From JANMGV01 sp037440405 (lineage in GTDB: Bacteria; Planctomycetota; Planctomycetia; Pirellulales; Pirellulaceae), in contig JBBIUE010000001.1 of the NCBI GenBank assembly GCA_037440405.1, forward strand, positions 1 through 64,000: 64,000 bases of DNA, given 5' to 3'. The notes under the pieces were generated by a model. It saw only the letters and a list, made by a program, of their open reading frames with translations. It was not told where the DNA came from and searched no databases. This document shows, in pieces, positions 1 through 9,232 of the stretch (position 1 is the first letter of the stretch; each line of letters begins with the position of its first letter). A program made the translations under genes and the position numbers.

Positions 1-1
1 T

Positions 2-3000
2 TCCAACTTTGAGAGTTCGTTCGATCCGACATCCCGCATTCTCGCACGAGAGGACAAACCGCCGACGATCAAGTGGCTGGAACCGACGACCCGACACCAT
101 GTCATTCGTCCATCTTCCTCACTAGAACTGAAGGCCCGCATTGATGATGAATTTCCGCTTCGCAGCGTCACACATCAATATCGAGTGAATCGTGGAGCGT
201 GGACGCAGCTTCCACTCTCTTCAATCAACGAAATGGATGCCGAATGGAGTTGGCAGTTTGACCTCTATCCGATGCGACTCAAGCGAGGCGATTTTCTGGA
301 GCTACAGGTACTCGCTGTCGATGCTAAGTGGCAAACGGGAGAATCCCCGATCCTCGAATACGTGTTATCGGCAGCCGAACTCGATGCTTCTCGTTCGCCT
401 CAAACTGTCCTGCGACAATCGCTTGCGGCTCTGATCCGCAACTGGAATACGAAAATCGAAGACAGTACCGCAGCTCTGAACAGTGCTCGCGACGCTTGGC
501 AGAACTCGCGATCCGATACAGAGCTGCAAAGCGCGCTCGCAGAGAAACTCCGTCAACATATCGAATTGGCACATCGAGAACTCTCATCCGTACGGCTGGA
601 AATTCGCTTGGCAATGCCGCAACTTCAATCGGGAGTCGCCATCGTTGAATTAGACCGGGTTCTAGCAGAACTCGGCAAGTTGGATGCCGAACTCCTTCAG
701 CCCATGAACTCTGCGATCAATCGAATGCCGCGGGCACTGGAAAATGCAGAGAACCAGTCAGCGAAGCGCATCGAGCAAGTCCTGGAACTGGTCGAGGCTT
801 ACAACCGATCGGCTCGAAGTATTGAGGAACGATTTCAAAAGTTCATCGTTCACGATGTCCTAGCGGATTTGGCGCATGATCTCGAAGCTGCCTTCTCCTT
901 TCAAAAGGATTTAATGAACTCAAGCTCCAAACTTGGCTCCGTGAGTTGGTCCCGCGAGCAGGAACTGTTGATGCATCATCTGACGAAACTCGGCCGAGCC
1001 ATGGAGCAGCAGTCAGCCTATGTGGACGGAAATACTGCGCAACAGTTGCGACAATGGTCGCAATGGGCCGAACACATCTCTCAGCGCATTCTCAACACGA
1101 TCCAGAATTTCGATGCGGAAGACGCTGATGCCATCGAACGGACGCGCAACGAAATGGAGCAGGTTCGAAACGAATTGCTGCACCGACGCTCGATCCAAAA
1201 CGTCCAAGGGAATTATGTCCACGAAGCGAATCAGGCCCGTCGCCATTCCGAAGACAGCAGCGGCAGAAGCGATGAGATCATTCGTCAAGCTGCCGATCGA
1301 CTCTTTCAGATCGAGTCGGACGGGAGTGGTCATCCCGCCGATCGTCAGGGAATCGCGAGGCAATTGGACCAACTATCTCATCGGCGCGATTTGCTCCTCG
1401 ACACGGAACGATTCCAAGATTCCATCGTTTCAGTATTGGGGATGGCTTATCGCGCCGCAACGGCTGCTGTGGAATCCGCCGAGTTGGATGCAGCGCAGCG
1501 TCGAGAGCGATTGAACGACATTGCATCGGTCGTGCGAAAACTCGAGGCGGTCCATCGCCTAACTGAATCAGAAGCCTTGCTCGGCGAGATTTGGCAAATC
1601 GAGCGGTGGGAACGATCCGAAAGCTCTGCTCGGGTTGAGAATCCGAGGTCATGGGATGCCTTCCGCGATTGGTACGAACGCGCCATCACATTTTTGCGAG
1701 AGGCGGGCTTCGATCATCAGGCCGTCAACACTCTCGACCAACTCAAGTGGTCCCAAGACGCCAATCAAGCACAACATAAGATAACCCAACGACGGTGGGA
1801 GGTTGGTGAACCTGTCTCTGCTGCGTCGGAAATTGAAAGACTGCGTCGAGCGATCGCTGCCGCTAAAGCAGGGCTTGATAAGGACATTGCCGACGCTCGG
1901 TCGAAGCTGGAGTCCCTTTCGCCATCGATTTCAGACCTGGCTCGAAAGGCTGCGCAAGAAGCTCGCATTGCGCAATCCCAAGCCGCATCGGCTGCCGAGC
2001 AAGCGACACGCCTCGATCCATGGGAACGTCAGCGAATTCTTGAGGACCAAGATGCAGACGCCCAAAACCCCACGGCTCCCATCAATCAATTGCTAAACGC
2101 GCTGACGGAACAATTGGCCGACCCGAATCCAAGGTCAGACAGCCACATGCAACAAGCCGTCAGTGCCGAGCTAGGTCGGGAGCTTGTTGAACAGTCGAAA
2201 GCGAAGATCGCGGAGTCGATTCAGAAGGCGCAACAAGCAGGTGGGAGCGACGGTGCCAACGCCCTAGAGGAACTGGCAAAGTCCCAAGGCGATGCAGCAC
2301 AGTCTCTCGACGCATTGGCCGATCACCTCGATCTCGTGCGAGATTCCAAAGCTTCCAACGAAATGATCGCATCCAGCCGCGAAGCTCTGTCTCAACGATT
2401 TCGTCATGACGCTGAGTCAGCGACCGATCCGGCGCAGGCTACCGCTGAACAGCTTGTACGCTCGGCACGCTCCGATCCTCAATCGCTTCGGCAGTGGCTA
2501 GAAAAGGAACTTCAGGAAAACGCTCCGATGCGGGCATCTCTCTCTGAACTCGCCGATCAACTCGTCGCTGAGGCCGAGAAGAACCTGGAGTATGATGCTC
2601 AGCGCGAACGGTCACTGCAATCGCGGTTGGAACAGTCGGATCAAGCCTATGACTTGCGCAAACGATTTTTTCAAGACGAGCTGAGTCACTTTGCTGAACA
2701 AAATCATCGTGAGGCGCAGCGTCTGGCCAATGATATTCAGAGTTTGGCCGCTCAAGGGCTTCAACCCGACCTGCAGCAGCAAGCCCAGCAGCTCGCCCAA
2801 ACCTTGGCAGACGCGACCTCGACGGCTCGCAATGCTAACGGACAAGCCCCAATGCGAGAATTGCAGGAACTTCTAGGCCAACTAAAACAGGCCATTCAAC
2901 AGACGCTTCCTGACCTAGAATCCCTCCAAAGCGGATTTCAAAGGGGAGCCGAACAGCCTATCTATGAACGAGACGAACAGCGGCAGGAAGCGAAGCGGCA

Positions 3001-4357
3001 AGCGGAAACCGCTCAGCAGCGCACACGCGATCAGGATATGCGAGCGGCCGACGCCGATGTGCAACGCCGAGAGCGTCGCCGACAACAACTCGAGCAAACC
3101 AAGCAACAGTTCGAGCAGCAAGCTCGCCAGGCCAGGGAGCAGCTCGATCGCAGCAGACAGCAGATTGAGCAACAGCCGAATGCTGAATGGCTTCGATCAC
3201 AAGTCGATCAAGCGACCTCTCGGGTCGAACAATTGCAAAACGTTCAAGACCTGGCGACTTCGATGATCGAACAAGAGGAATCGCGGCTCAGTTCCGCACG
3301 GTCACGTCGCGAAACGCTGGCAGCCAGCCCGAATCCGCTTGAGGCTATGAATCCGAAGGCCGAGCTTGCAGCGAAGCTTGTCGAGCAATCGGCGGAACGA
3401 CTGAAAGACATCGTCAACGGACTGCAGGAACTCCAAAATCAATCCGGTTGGCAACACGAGTTGCAAGCTGATCGTGGATCGCTACAAGAGGCAGTCCATC
3501 AACAGGCGGCCGTCATGAGCAGCCTATCCGAGACTGCCGAACAATTGCACCGAGCGAGCCATCATTACTCACGCTTGAATCGCTCGCCAGAGGCGCAATC
3601 GATGGAGCTCCTCTCGAATCGCGTTGCCGATACGGCAATTCAGGAAGCAACTTCGGCAATGGCCAACCTGCAGCAGGCTTCTCAGTCGGAGGCGGCTCAA
3701 GGTCCCTCGCAGCGTGCTGATGCGAGGGCTACCGATCAAGCTCAACGCTCGCTTCGGTCGGCGGAGTCCGCAATTCGACAACGATCAGACGAACTCTCTC
3801 AGGCGCTCGCCCAGTCAGCGGACGGACCGAGCGATCCGGAGTCACAAGGTGATAGCAGTGCAGCTAATCGTTCCTTCCCTCTGTCTCCGAAAGAAATGGC
3901 ACAGCTCTTGGATGAACTTGATCGACAATTGCAATCACCCTTGGGAAGCAAAGCCAATGAATTAACAACGCGATCGCCGAAGTCGGATGAGGCAGCGAAA
4001 TCCGCGCTCGATGCCATCGCTCGAAAGCTGTCGAGTCCGATGAGTCCGGCTTCGCGAGCGTCAAATGCAGCTCCGAGGAGTTCGACCTCGCAAGACCGAT
4101 CGCGTGCGGATGCGGCCAACGCAAAAAGCATGGCGTCTTCGAATGCGGTCGGACAACGTCCCAGTTCCGCTTTCCAAGTTCTGAACTCAAGCGAAATGGA
4201 AATGGCTGAGATCGGAGCGTGGAATCGACTTCGCGAGCTAAAAGCCGAAGATGTTGCTGAATCGGAACGTGAGCAAGTTTCGCTCCGCTATCGCCAACAA
4301 ATCGAGGCCTATTTCCGCGAACTCTCAAAGCAAACCGATGATGATGGGAGGAACTAA
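2..4357 (+). CDS. Giant coiled-coil protein, DUF4175-like (5' end outside window)
   Basis: The reading frame is open from base 2, so the gene starts upstream and the GTG at 185 is only an internal codon. The first ~110 visible residues look like the extracellular beta-domain of planctomycete DUF4175-type proteins: a DD...L..V..YRV pattern, then W.FDL and a GDFLEL..LAVD segment. After that the protein is almost entirely helical and rich in Gln, Ala, Glu, Arg and Ser for more than 1200 residues, consistent with long coiled coils. From general knowledge, such proteins sit in MoxR/DUF58/von Willebrand operons; those neighbours would lie left of the window. The stop overlaps the next start (TAATG), implying translational coupling. 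Function unknown, probably a membrane-anchored envelope or scaffold protein. The end is certain, the family call moderate. Confidence 0.8.
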   Translation, partial: SNFESSFDPTSRILAREDKPPTIKWLEPTTRHHVIRPSSSLELKARIDDEFPLRSVTHQYRVNRGAWTQLPLSSINEMDAEWSWQFDLYPMRLKRGDFLELQVLAVDAKWQTGESPILEYVLSAAELDASRSPQTVLRQSLAALIRNWNTKIEDSTAALNSARDAWQNSRSDTELQSALAEKLRQHIELAHRELSSVRLEIRLAMPQLQSGVAIVELDRVLAELGKLDAELLQPMNSAINRMPRALENAENQSAKRIEQVLELVEAYNRSARSIEERFQKFIVHDVLADLAHDLEAAFSFQKDLMNSSSKLGSVSWSREQELLMHHLTKLGRAMEQQSAYVDGNTAQQLRQWSQWAEHISQRILNTIQNFDAEDADAIERTRNEMEQVRNELLHRRSIQNVQGNYVHEANQARRHSEDSSGRSDEIIRQAADRLFQIESDGSGHPADRQGIARQLDQLSHRRDLLLDTERFQDSIVSVLGMAYRAATAAVESAELDAAQRRERLNDIASVVRKLEAVHRLTESEALLGEIWQIERWERSESSARVENPRSWDAFRDWYERAITFLREAGFDHQAVNTLDQLKWSQDANQAQHKITQRRWEVGEPVSAASEIERLRRAIAAAKAGLDKDIADARSKLESLSPSISDLARKAAQEARIAQSQAASAAEQATRLDPWERQRILEDQDADAQNPTAPINQLLNALTEQLADPNPRSDSHMQQAVSAELGRELVEQSKAKIAESIQKAQQAGGSDGANALEELAKSQGDAAQSLDALADHLDLVRDSKASNEMIASSREALSQRFRHDAESATDPAQATAEQLVRSARSDPQSLRQWLEKELQENAPMRASLSELADQLVAEAEKNLEYDAQRERSLQSRLEQSDQAYDLRKRFFQDELSHFAEQNHREAQRLANDIQSLAAQGLQPDLQQQAQQLAQTLADATSTARNANGQAPMRELQELLGQLKQAIQQTLPDLESLQSGFQRGAEQPIYERDEQRQEAKRQAETAQQRTRDQDMRAADADVQRRERRRQQLEQTKQQFEQQARQAREQLDRSRQQIEQQPNAEWLRSQVDQATSRVEQLQNVQDLATSMIEQEESRLSSARSRRETLAASPNPLEAMNPKAELAAKLVEQSAERLKDIVNGLQELQNQSGWQHELQADRGSLQEAVHQQAAVMSSLSETAEQLHRASHHYSRLNRSPEAQSMELLSNRVADTAIQEATSAMANLQQASQSEAAQGPSQRADARATDQAQRSLRSAESAIRQRSDELSQALAQSADGPSDPESQGDSSAANRSFPLSPKEMAQLLDELDRQLQSPLGSKANELTTRSPKSDEAAKSALDAIARKLSSPMSPASRASNAAPRSSTSQDRSRADAANAKSMASSNAVGQRPSSAFQVLNSSEMEMAEIGAWNRLRELKAEDVAESEREQVSLRYRQQIEAYFRELSKQTDDDGRN

Positions 4358-5472
4358 TGCTGCTGACGCGCCTTCCTGTTCTCCCTCATTGCTCTCTAGC
4401 GATTGTCTTTGCAATCTGCACATCTCTCGCTGGAAACAGCCCGCGGGGTTGGGCCCAGCAAGCGCAAGCAACGGTCGCGATGCATACCGACGACGTCCAT
4501 TTGGCGATTCAACGTGGTCTGGCATTCCTCGCAACCCACCAGAAGGAAAGTGGTGCGATTGCCCAATGGCAACATGAAACCGCCATGTCTGCGTTGTCGA
4601 TCATGGCCTATGCCAGCGTTGGCGTCACACCTCAGGTCGACAGCGAAGACGGCGCGATTGTTCGGCGGGCTCTCGATTTTGTGCTGCAGGATGATCGCTG
4701 GGAACCATCTGGCTATTGCGGAAACCGAGATGGTTCGAGAATGTATGGCCACGGCATCGTCACGCTGATGTTAACCGAGTTGCAAGGCATGGGAGCAAGC
4801 GAGAAGCAAAACCAACGGATACGCGAACGCTGCGAATTGGCAATTCTGTTGATCCTGAACGCTCAACGTCATCGCAAACCGCCTCAATATCGGGGGGGGT
4901 GGCGATACTCGCCGGATGCTGGCGACGCTGATTTATCAGTTAGTGTTTGGCAACTGATGGCTCTGCGTTCTGCAAAGGCGAATGGAATGGACATTCCCGA
5001 TGAAGCCATCGGCGCGGCACTGGCTTATTTGAGGCGATCATGCACCTCTCCGCTCGATCGAGACGGTCAGCCGCTCAAGTCGGAATCGGGATTCGCCTAC
5101 ACTCCGGGCAGCCAAGACATTCAGTTCACGATGACCGCGGCCGGACTTCTGGCGATGCAAGTCTGCGGTCAATTCGATTCACCACTCGTTCAACAGGCCG
5201 AAAAGTGGCTCGTGGATCACCCGCCGCGATGGGGCGAACGCTACTTTTTTTATGGCACCTATTACTATGCGCAGGGCATGCACCAACGCCTAGGAGATTC
5301 CGCCCGAACGGCCGAAAACCAGGTTCGCGAAGTTCTGCTGGCACATCAGCAGCAGGATGGCGGTTGGAACCCAGAAGGCGAAGAAGCCGGTGCAGGCCGA
5401 ATCTATGCAACCGCCATGGCTATCCTCTCCTTGAGCGTGAAATATCATTACCTGCCGATCTATCAACGCTAA
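4357..5472 (+). CDS. Secreted prenyltransferase/squalene-oxidase-repeat (alpha/alpha toroid) protein
   Basis: A 371-residue protein with an N-terminal hydrophobic export signal (residues ~1-30) followed by alpha/alpha-toroid repeats of the terpene cyclase/mutase fold. GGWRYSP and the following DAGDADLS resemble the planctomycete toroid signature, and QQQDGGWNPEG is a QW-like repeat. A full DXDD squalene-hopene cyclase acid motif is not seen, so cyclase activity is doubtful. The start ATG overlaps the preceding stop by one base, with GGGAGG a few bases upstream, so both genes are probably co-translated. The last residues, YLPIYQR, recur almost unchanged at the end of the paralogue at 30852-31934. 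A role in envelope processes is inference. Confidence 0.85.
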   Translation: MLLTRLPVLPHCSLAIVFAICTSLAGNSPRGWAQQAQATVAMHTDDVHLAIQRGLAFLATHQKESGAIAQWQHETAMSALSIMAYASVGVTPQVDSEDGAIVRRALDFVLQDDRWEPSGYCGNRDGSRMYGHGIVTLMLTELQGMGASEKQNQRIRERCELAILLILNAQRHRKPPQYRGGWRYSPDAGDADLSVSVWQLMALRSAKANGMDIPDEAIGAALAYLRRSCTSPLDRDGQPLKSESGFAYTPGSQDIQFTMTAAGLLAMQVCGQFDSPLVQQAEKWLVDHPPRWGERYFFYGTYYYAQGMHQRLGDSARTAENQVREVLLAHQQQDGGWNPEGEEAGAGRIYATAMAILSLSVKYHYLPIYQR

Positions 5473-5524
5473 GATCGAGCTTTGGTACATTATCAAGGTG
5501 GCCCCAGCCGACCGAAGCGACAAA

Positions 5525-5601
5525 GTAGCCCGCAGAAGAGACAGAGTAGCCCGCAGAAGAGACAGAGTAGCCCGCAGAAGCGATAAAGTAGCCCGCAGCG
5601 T
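5525..5601. repeat. 21-bp tandem repeat, about 3.7 copies
   Basis: GTAGCCCGCAG recurs exactly at 5525, 5546, 5567 and 5588, a strict 21-bp period. The first two full units are identical, the third differs over its last bases, and the fourth diverges into CGTAAG. A related GCCCGCAGCATAAG string sits near 5646. The block lies 50 bp after the toroid gene stop. The GCCCGCAG(C)GTAAG core looks like a dispersed intergenic repeat I associate with planctomycete genomes from memory; this is not verified. Confidence 0.85.
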
Positions 5602-5976
5602 AAGTTTTGAAGTAGCGCCCTTCCCATATACTTCGAACAATCGCAGCCCGCAGCATAAGCAAGCGACGGTTCCAGACCTTTGCTCAAGTAATACATGACG
5701 ACTCCGAGCCCTTGTCAAAGCCAAGCTGACTTTTGTCGCTCGTATCCGGAGTTGATGCCAGCTCGTGGCGGGCACCGAACGGACGGGTGATCAGGCCAAT
5801 CGGTGAGCGGTTACGAGCATTGCTTTCGCCGTCGCGGCTTTTTGTCTCCGTCGAGTCAATAAGCCTTCAATTTGAGTCGATTGCCAAATTGTTTTCACTC
5901 TGCTGTGAAGGTCATAGAATCGAGAATGTCTTGAAACGCCGGCTTCAAATTCATGAATCCCGTGTCGTGTCCCACG

Positions 5977-6058
5977 CGTTTAACCGTCAGCCGAAGGCGT
6001 ACGTGCAACATGTTGCTAAGCGGAGCAATTACGTACGCCTACGGCTGACGGTTAAACG
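5977..6058. repeat. Large inverted repeat with 28-bp arms
   Basis: Arms at 5977-6004 and 6031-6058 are reverse complements with one mismatch, separated by 26 bases. The loop opens with the perfect 12-base palindrome GCAACATGTTGC (6005-6016). The element begins 56 bp past the stop of the minus-strand LRR gene, so on that transcript it would form a strong 3' hairpin, although no T-run follows. It resembles a REP/BIME-like or small mobile palindromic element. A weaker similar string occurs near 53977-53998. Confidence 0.85.
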
Positions 6059-6114
6059 ACATGAAAAACGACTGGGAATTACCGATTTTTGTACATTAGC
6101 GATTTGGTGGGGCA

Positions 6115-7455
6115 TCACCTCGTAACTTTGAGGTTCGGATGATCTGCCGAAATTGCTTGGACGCAGGATTCCGAGACGTCGGTATTTGTTATCTCGAGAG
6201 TTCGCAGCCGAGGAAGTGAGGCGATGGACTTGGCAAAATCGTCATCGATGACTGTCCCGCTAAGCTTCAAGTCCATGAGATTTTCGAGCTTCATGAATAG
6301 CGGGAGCGACTCGGTCGTAACTTTGGTTGATTTCATGTTTAGTGATTCTAAGCTCGTCAGCTTGCTGATCCCTTCCATCCCGATATTGTTGCACTTCGTT
6401 TCCCACATTTCGAGAACTTTGAGTTTGCCGAGCCCGGCAAGGCCTGCAAAAGCGTCGCGAGGGATCAATCGACATTCGCTGATGTCGAGATACTCCAAGT
6501 TTGTGAACTTTGCGATAACCTCGATGGCACCCGCACCGAGGGACGTACCTCGCATTTCTAATCGTTGAAGATCAGCGACGCCCACCAATTGCTGAAGACC
6601 ATCCTCCGTGATGTCCGTGTCGCGCAACCTCAATCGCTTCAGCGATCGAAGATTTGCGAAATGTGCGAGGCCAGCATCGTCGATTTTGGTCGAATCTGCT
6701 TGGAAGGATTCGAGGGTTACGATGGTGCCGAGGATCTTGCATGCGTCGTTATTCAAATCAGTTGTATTGAGGTTCAGTGACTTCAGCTTCAGCTCCTTGA
6801 GACTCTCCATCGCAGCATTGGTGATCTTCGTGCGTTCCATTTGCAGATCGCTGAGATTCTTGCAGCCGCGAAGATGAGCGATACCAGCGTCTGTAATATT
6901 CGTGTTGCGGATGTCCAGGGCGCGAAGCTTCGGCAGGTTAGCAACGACTGCGAGATCCTCATCGCGAATGCCGGTCTTCCTCAACATGACGGCACCAAGA
7001 TTGGCGAGCTTGGCGAGATGGCTGATCGCTCGACCGGTGATCGCGGACTCGGACAGATCGATTCGCTCCAACTGTTTGAGGTCCGCCAGAACGTCTAGGC
7101 CGTCGTCGGTGGCGGCTGGACCGGAAAACTGAAATGACTTCAAATTGGGAAGTCCCTTTAACAATGGCAAATGCTCCGCGAGGGAACTCTGAGCTGCGAC
7201 GGAGCACTCAACGATTCGGCCATTGGCATCTTTGACTAGCTTGAACCCAGCCGCTTCCAGTTTGCGGGCACTCTCGGCGTCGTCTCTGGAGCTATCAAGT
7301 TTGCTCGCAGAACTGCCAGTTTCCGCAATATCTGACGGGCGAGCGATGGATTCTGGGTTGACCGGTGGTGGAGATTGCTCGCGATCGCAACCGACCGAAA
7401 TGGCGAGCCACAAACCAAGAACTGCTAGACGCTCGATTCGTTTTGTTCGAATCAT
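6115..7455 (-). CDS. Leucine-rich repeat lipoprotein
   Basis: A protein of about 446 residues starting with a basic n-region and hydrophobic stretch ending in a lipobox (LAISVGC), so probably a lipidated, exported protein. After a Ser/Pro-rich linker it carries about a dozen ~24-residue leucine-rich repeats (for example LANLGAVMLRKTGIRDEDLA and LTNLEYLDISE-type strands). Repeats of this kind normally mediate protein binding; the partner is unknown. I prefer ATG at 7455, with GGAGAAG six bases upstream, over the in-frame TTG at 7470, which would overlap that ribosome site. The gene is divergent from the oxidoreductase at 7726. Confidence 0.85.
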   Translation of the reverse strand: MIRTKRIERLAVLGLWLAISVGCDREQSPPPVNPESIARPSDIAETGSSASKLDSSRDDAESARKLEAAGFKLVKDANGRIVECSVAAQSSLAEHLPLLKGLPNLKSFQFSGPAATDDGLDVLADLKQLERIDLSESAITGRAISHLAKLANLGAVMLRKTGIRDEDLAVVANLPKLRALDIRNTNITDAGIAHLRGCKNLSDLQMERTKITNAAMESLKELKLKSLNLNTTDLNNDACKILGTIVTLESFQADSTKIDDAGLAHFANLRSLKRLRLRDTDITEDGLQQLVGVADLQRLEMRGTSLGAGAIEVIAKFTNLEYLDISECRLIPRDAFAGLAGLGKLKVLEMWETKCNNIGMEGISKLTSLESLNMKSTKVTTESLPLFMKLENLMDLKLSGTVIDDDFAKSIASLPRLRTLEITNTDVSESCVQAISADHPNLKVTR

Positions 7456-7725
7456 CGATTTCTTCTCCAAAAATCAGGCAGGATCATTGACTAGTCCGAA
7501 ACTGTCATTGTTACTTGGACGCTGATTTCGAGAAAGCCATTCTCGAAAACTCTCGGTTCGAATGGAGACTTGCTGAAGTTTCCAGATCGCAATTTAGGCA
7601 AGATACTTGTTGAGCAACCCACAACTAATTTATACTTAACAGCCGTTGTTCTCGGCCAAATGGCCGAATCTGTTCCGATAGTTGAAATGTAGGGCGAGGC
7701 CCGATTCTTGTTTGAGGTTGAACGC

Positions 7726-9129
7726 ATGAGAAAGAAAAATTCACGTCGAACGTTTTTAGGTCAATCGGCTGCTCTCGGTGCCGGCTTCTACATCGGAACG
7801 CAAACCTCGAGTACGACTCGAGCTTCCGCTCTGCAGGCATTGAGTGCCGCCTGCATCGGCGTTGGCGGAAAAGGGAGCAGCGATACTAGCCATATCGGCG
7901 ACATGGGCGTTAGCATCGTCGGTTTGTGCGATGTGGATATGAACACCTTGAATCGGAAAGGCAGAGAGTTTCCGGATGCGGAAAAATTCACTGACTTCCG
8001 TGAGATGCTGGACAAGCTCGGGGACAAGATTGACATCGTCACCGTCAGCACGCCAGATCATACGCATGCCTGCGCTGCCATTCGCGCGATGAAGATGAAG
8101 AAACATGTATATTGTCAGAAGCCGTTGACCTGGTCCATCGCGGAAGCGCGGGCAATGCGCGAAGTTGCTGCGGAAATGGGCGTTGTCACCCAGATGGGAA
8201 ATCAGGGTACGTCGGAAGATGGACTACGAGAAGCGGTCGAAGTCATTCGAGCCGGTACGTTGGGTGAAGTTCGGGAAGTTCATGTCTGGACGAATCGCCC
8301 GATCTGGCCTCAAGGGGTTGGGCGCCCACAAGGTTCGGACGACGTTCCTTCCGATTTGAATTGGGATGCTTGGATTGGTCCGGCCCCAATGCGTCCGTAC
8401 AAGGGAGGAGGAGTCTACCATGCATTTAATTGGCGAGGATGGCTCGACTTCGGTACAGGGGCTCTTGGAGACATGGCGTGTCATACCACCAACATGCCCG
8501 TGCTGGCGTTGAAGCTATGGGACCCGATCGCGGTGACCGCCGTCAAGAACTCGGGTTTGGTCGAGAATGAGACCTATCCTTCGAACTCGATGCTCAAGTT
8601 CGAGTTTCCCGCAAGAGATGGGCTGCCGCCATGCGACTTGTATTGGTATGACGGCGGGAACCTTCCAAACGATGACCTTCTCGCTCAACTGCCTCAAGGC
8701 TTCCAAGAACGAGTTGCTCGGCAGAAGGCAGGCGAAGGCAAGACAAGCGGTGCCTTGGTCGTGGGTTCCGAAGGACTGCTCTTCTCCGAAAATGATTATG
8801 GTGCAAAGTACTACTTGTTGCCCGAATCGAAGTATGCGGACTACAAAAAGCCGAAACCTTCACTCCCACGAATCCCCGTCAAGATGGACGTTGACGAACG
8901 GCAGAAGTGGGAATTCGTTAAATCGATTTCCGGTGAATATGCAGAAGGCACGATGAGCAACTTCGATTATGCTGGGCGTCTGACCGAAACCATTTTGATC
9001 GGCAACCTTTCGCTCCGCGTTCCCGTCGGGACGCGAATCGAGTGGGACGCAAAGAATTTGAAGAGCACGAATATCTCCGAAGTCAATCAATTTGTCTCGC
9101 GAACACCGCGGGCAGGTTGGGAGTACTAA
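7726..9129 (+). CDS. Tat-exported Gfo/Idh/MocA family oxidoreductase
   Basis: A 467-residue protein with a twin-arginine leader (SRRTFLGQSAALGAG) predicting export of a folded, NAD(P)-loaded enzyme. The Rossmann nucleotide fold begins at ACIGVGGKGSSD and continues to VGLCDVD. KHVYCQKPLTW is the family's (E/Q)KP catalytic-lysine motif, and the C-terminal alpha/beta domain follows. Substrates of the family are sugars and inositols; this one's substrate is unknown. Such secreted copies are greatly expanded in planctomycetes. ATG at 7726 is chosen over an upstream TTG because it places the RR motif at the usual distance. The gene ends before an excellent intrinsic terminator. Confidence 0.92.
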   Translation: MRKKNSRRTFLGQSAALGAGFYIGTQTSSTTRASALQALSAACIGVGGKGSSDTSHIGDMGVSIVGLCDVDMNTLNRKGREFPDAEKFTDFREMLDKLGDKIDIVTVSTPDHTHACAAIRAMKMKKHVYCQKPLTWSIAEARAMREVAAEMGVVTQMGNQGTSEDGLREAVEVIRAGTLGEVREVHVWTNRPIWPQGVGRPQGSDDVPSDLNWDAWIGPAPMRPYKGGGVYHAFNWRGWLDFGTGALGDMACHTTNMPVLALKLWDPIAVTAVKNSGLVENETYPSNSMLKFEFPARDGLPPCDLYWYDGGNLPNDDLLAQLPQGFQERVARQKAGEGKTSGALVVGSEGLLFSENDYGAKYYLLPESKYADYKKPKPSLPRIPVKMDVDERQKWEFVKSISGEYAEGTMSNFDYAGRLTETILIGNLSLRVPVGTRIEWDAKNLKSTNISEVNQFVSRTPRAGWEY

Positions 9130-9200
9130 TCTGCTGAATCGAAGGTCAGACTTTGCAGCAAAACGGCCTTCGCGATTTACATTCGAGTCTTTTTGAGCGA

Positions 9201-9230
9201 GGGGCAAGTCGGAAAGCTTGCCCCTTTTTT
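9201..9230 (+). terminator. Rho-independent terminator after the oxidoreductase
   Basis: A perfect 8-bp stem GGGGCAAG/CTTGCCCC with an 8-base loop is followed directly by six T residues. It lies 72 bp past the oxidoreductase stop and stops short of the convergent gene that ends at 9233. Confidence 0.93.
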
Positions 9231-9232
9231 GT

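Noticed and set aside
3864..4328. Minus-strand 154-codon frame in the giant gene
   Set aside because: Antisense shadow of a strongly coding frame; no start site or family match.
5525..5601. CRISPR-like array
   Set aside because: Units are head-to-tail with no unique spacers, and no cas genes are nearby.
5290..5775. Minus-strand 161-codon frame with repeated Leu-Arg-Ala-Thr-Leu units
   Set aside because: It is produced by the 21-bp DNA repeat and runs antisense into the toroid gene; the period being a multiple of three keeps the frame open by chance.
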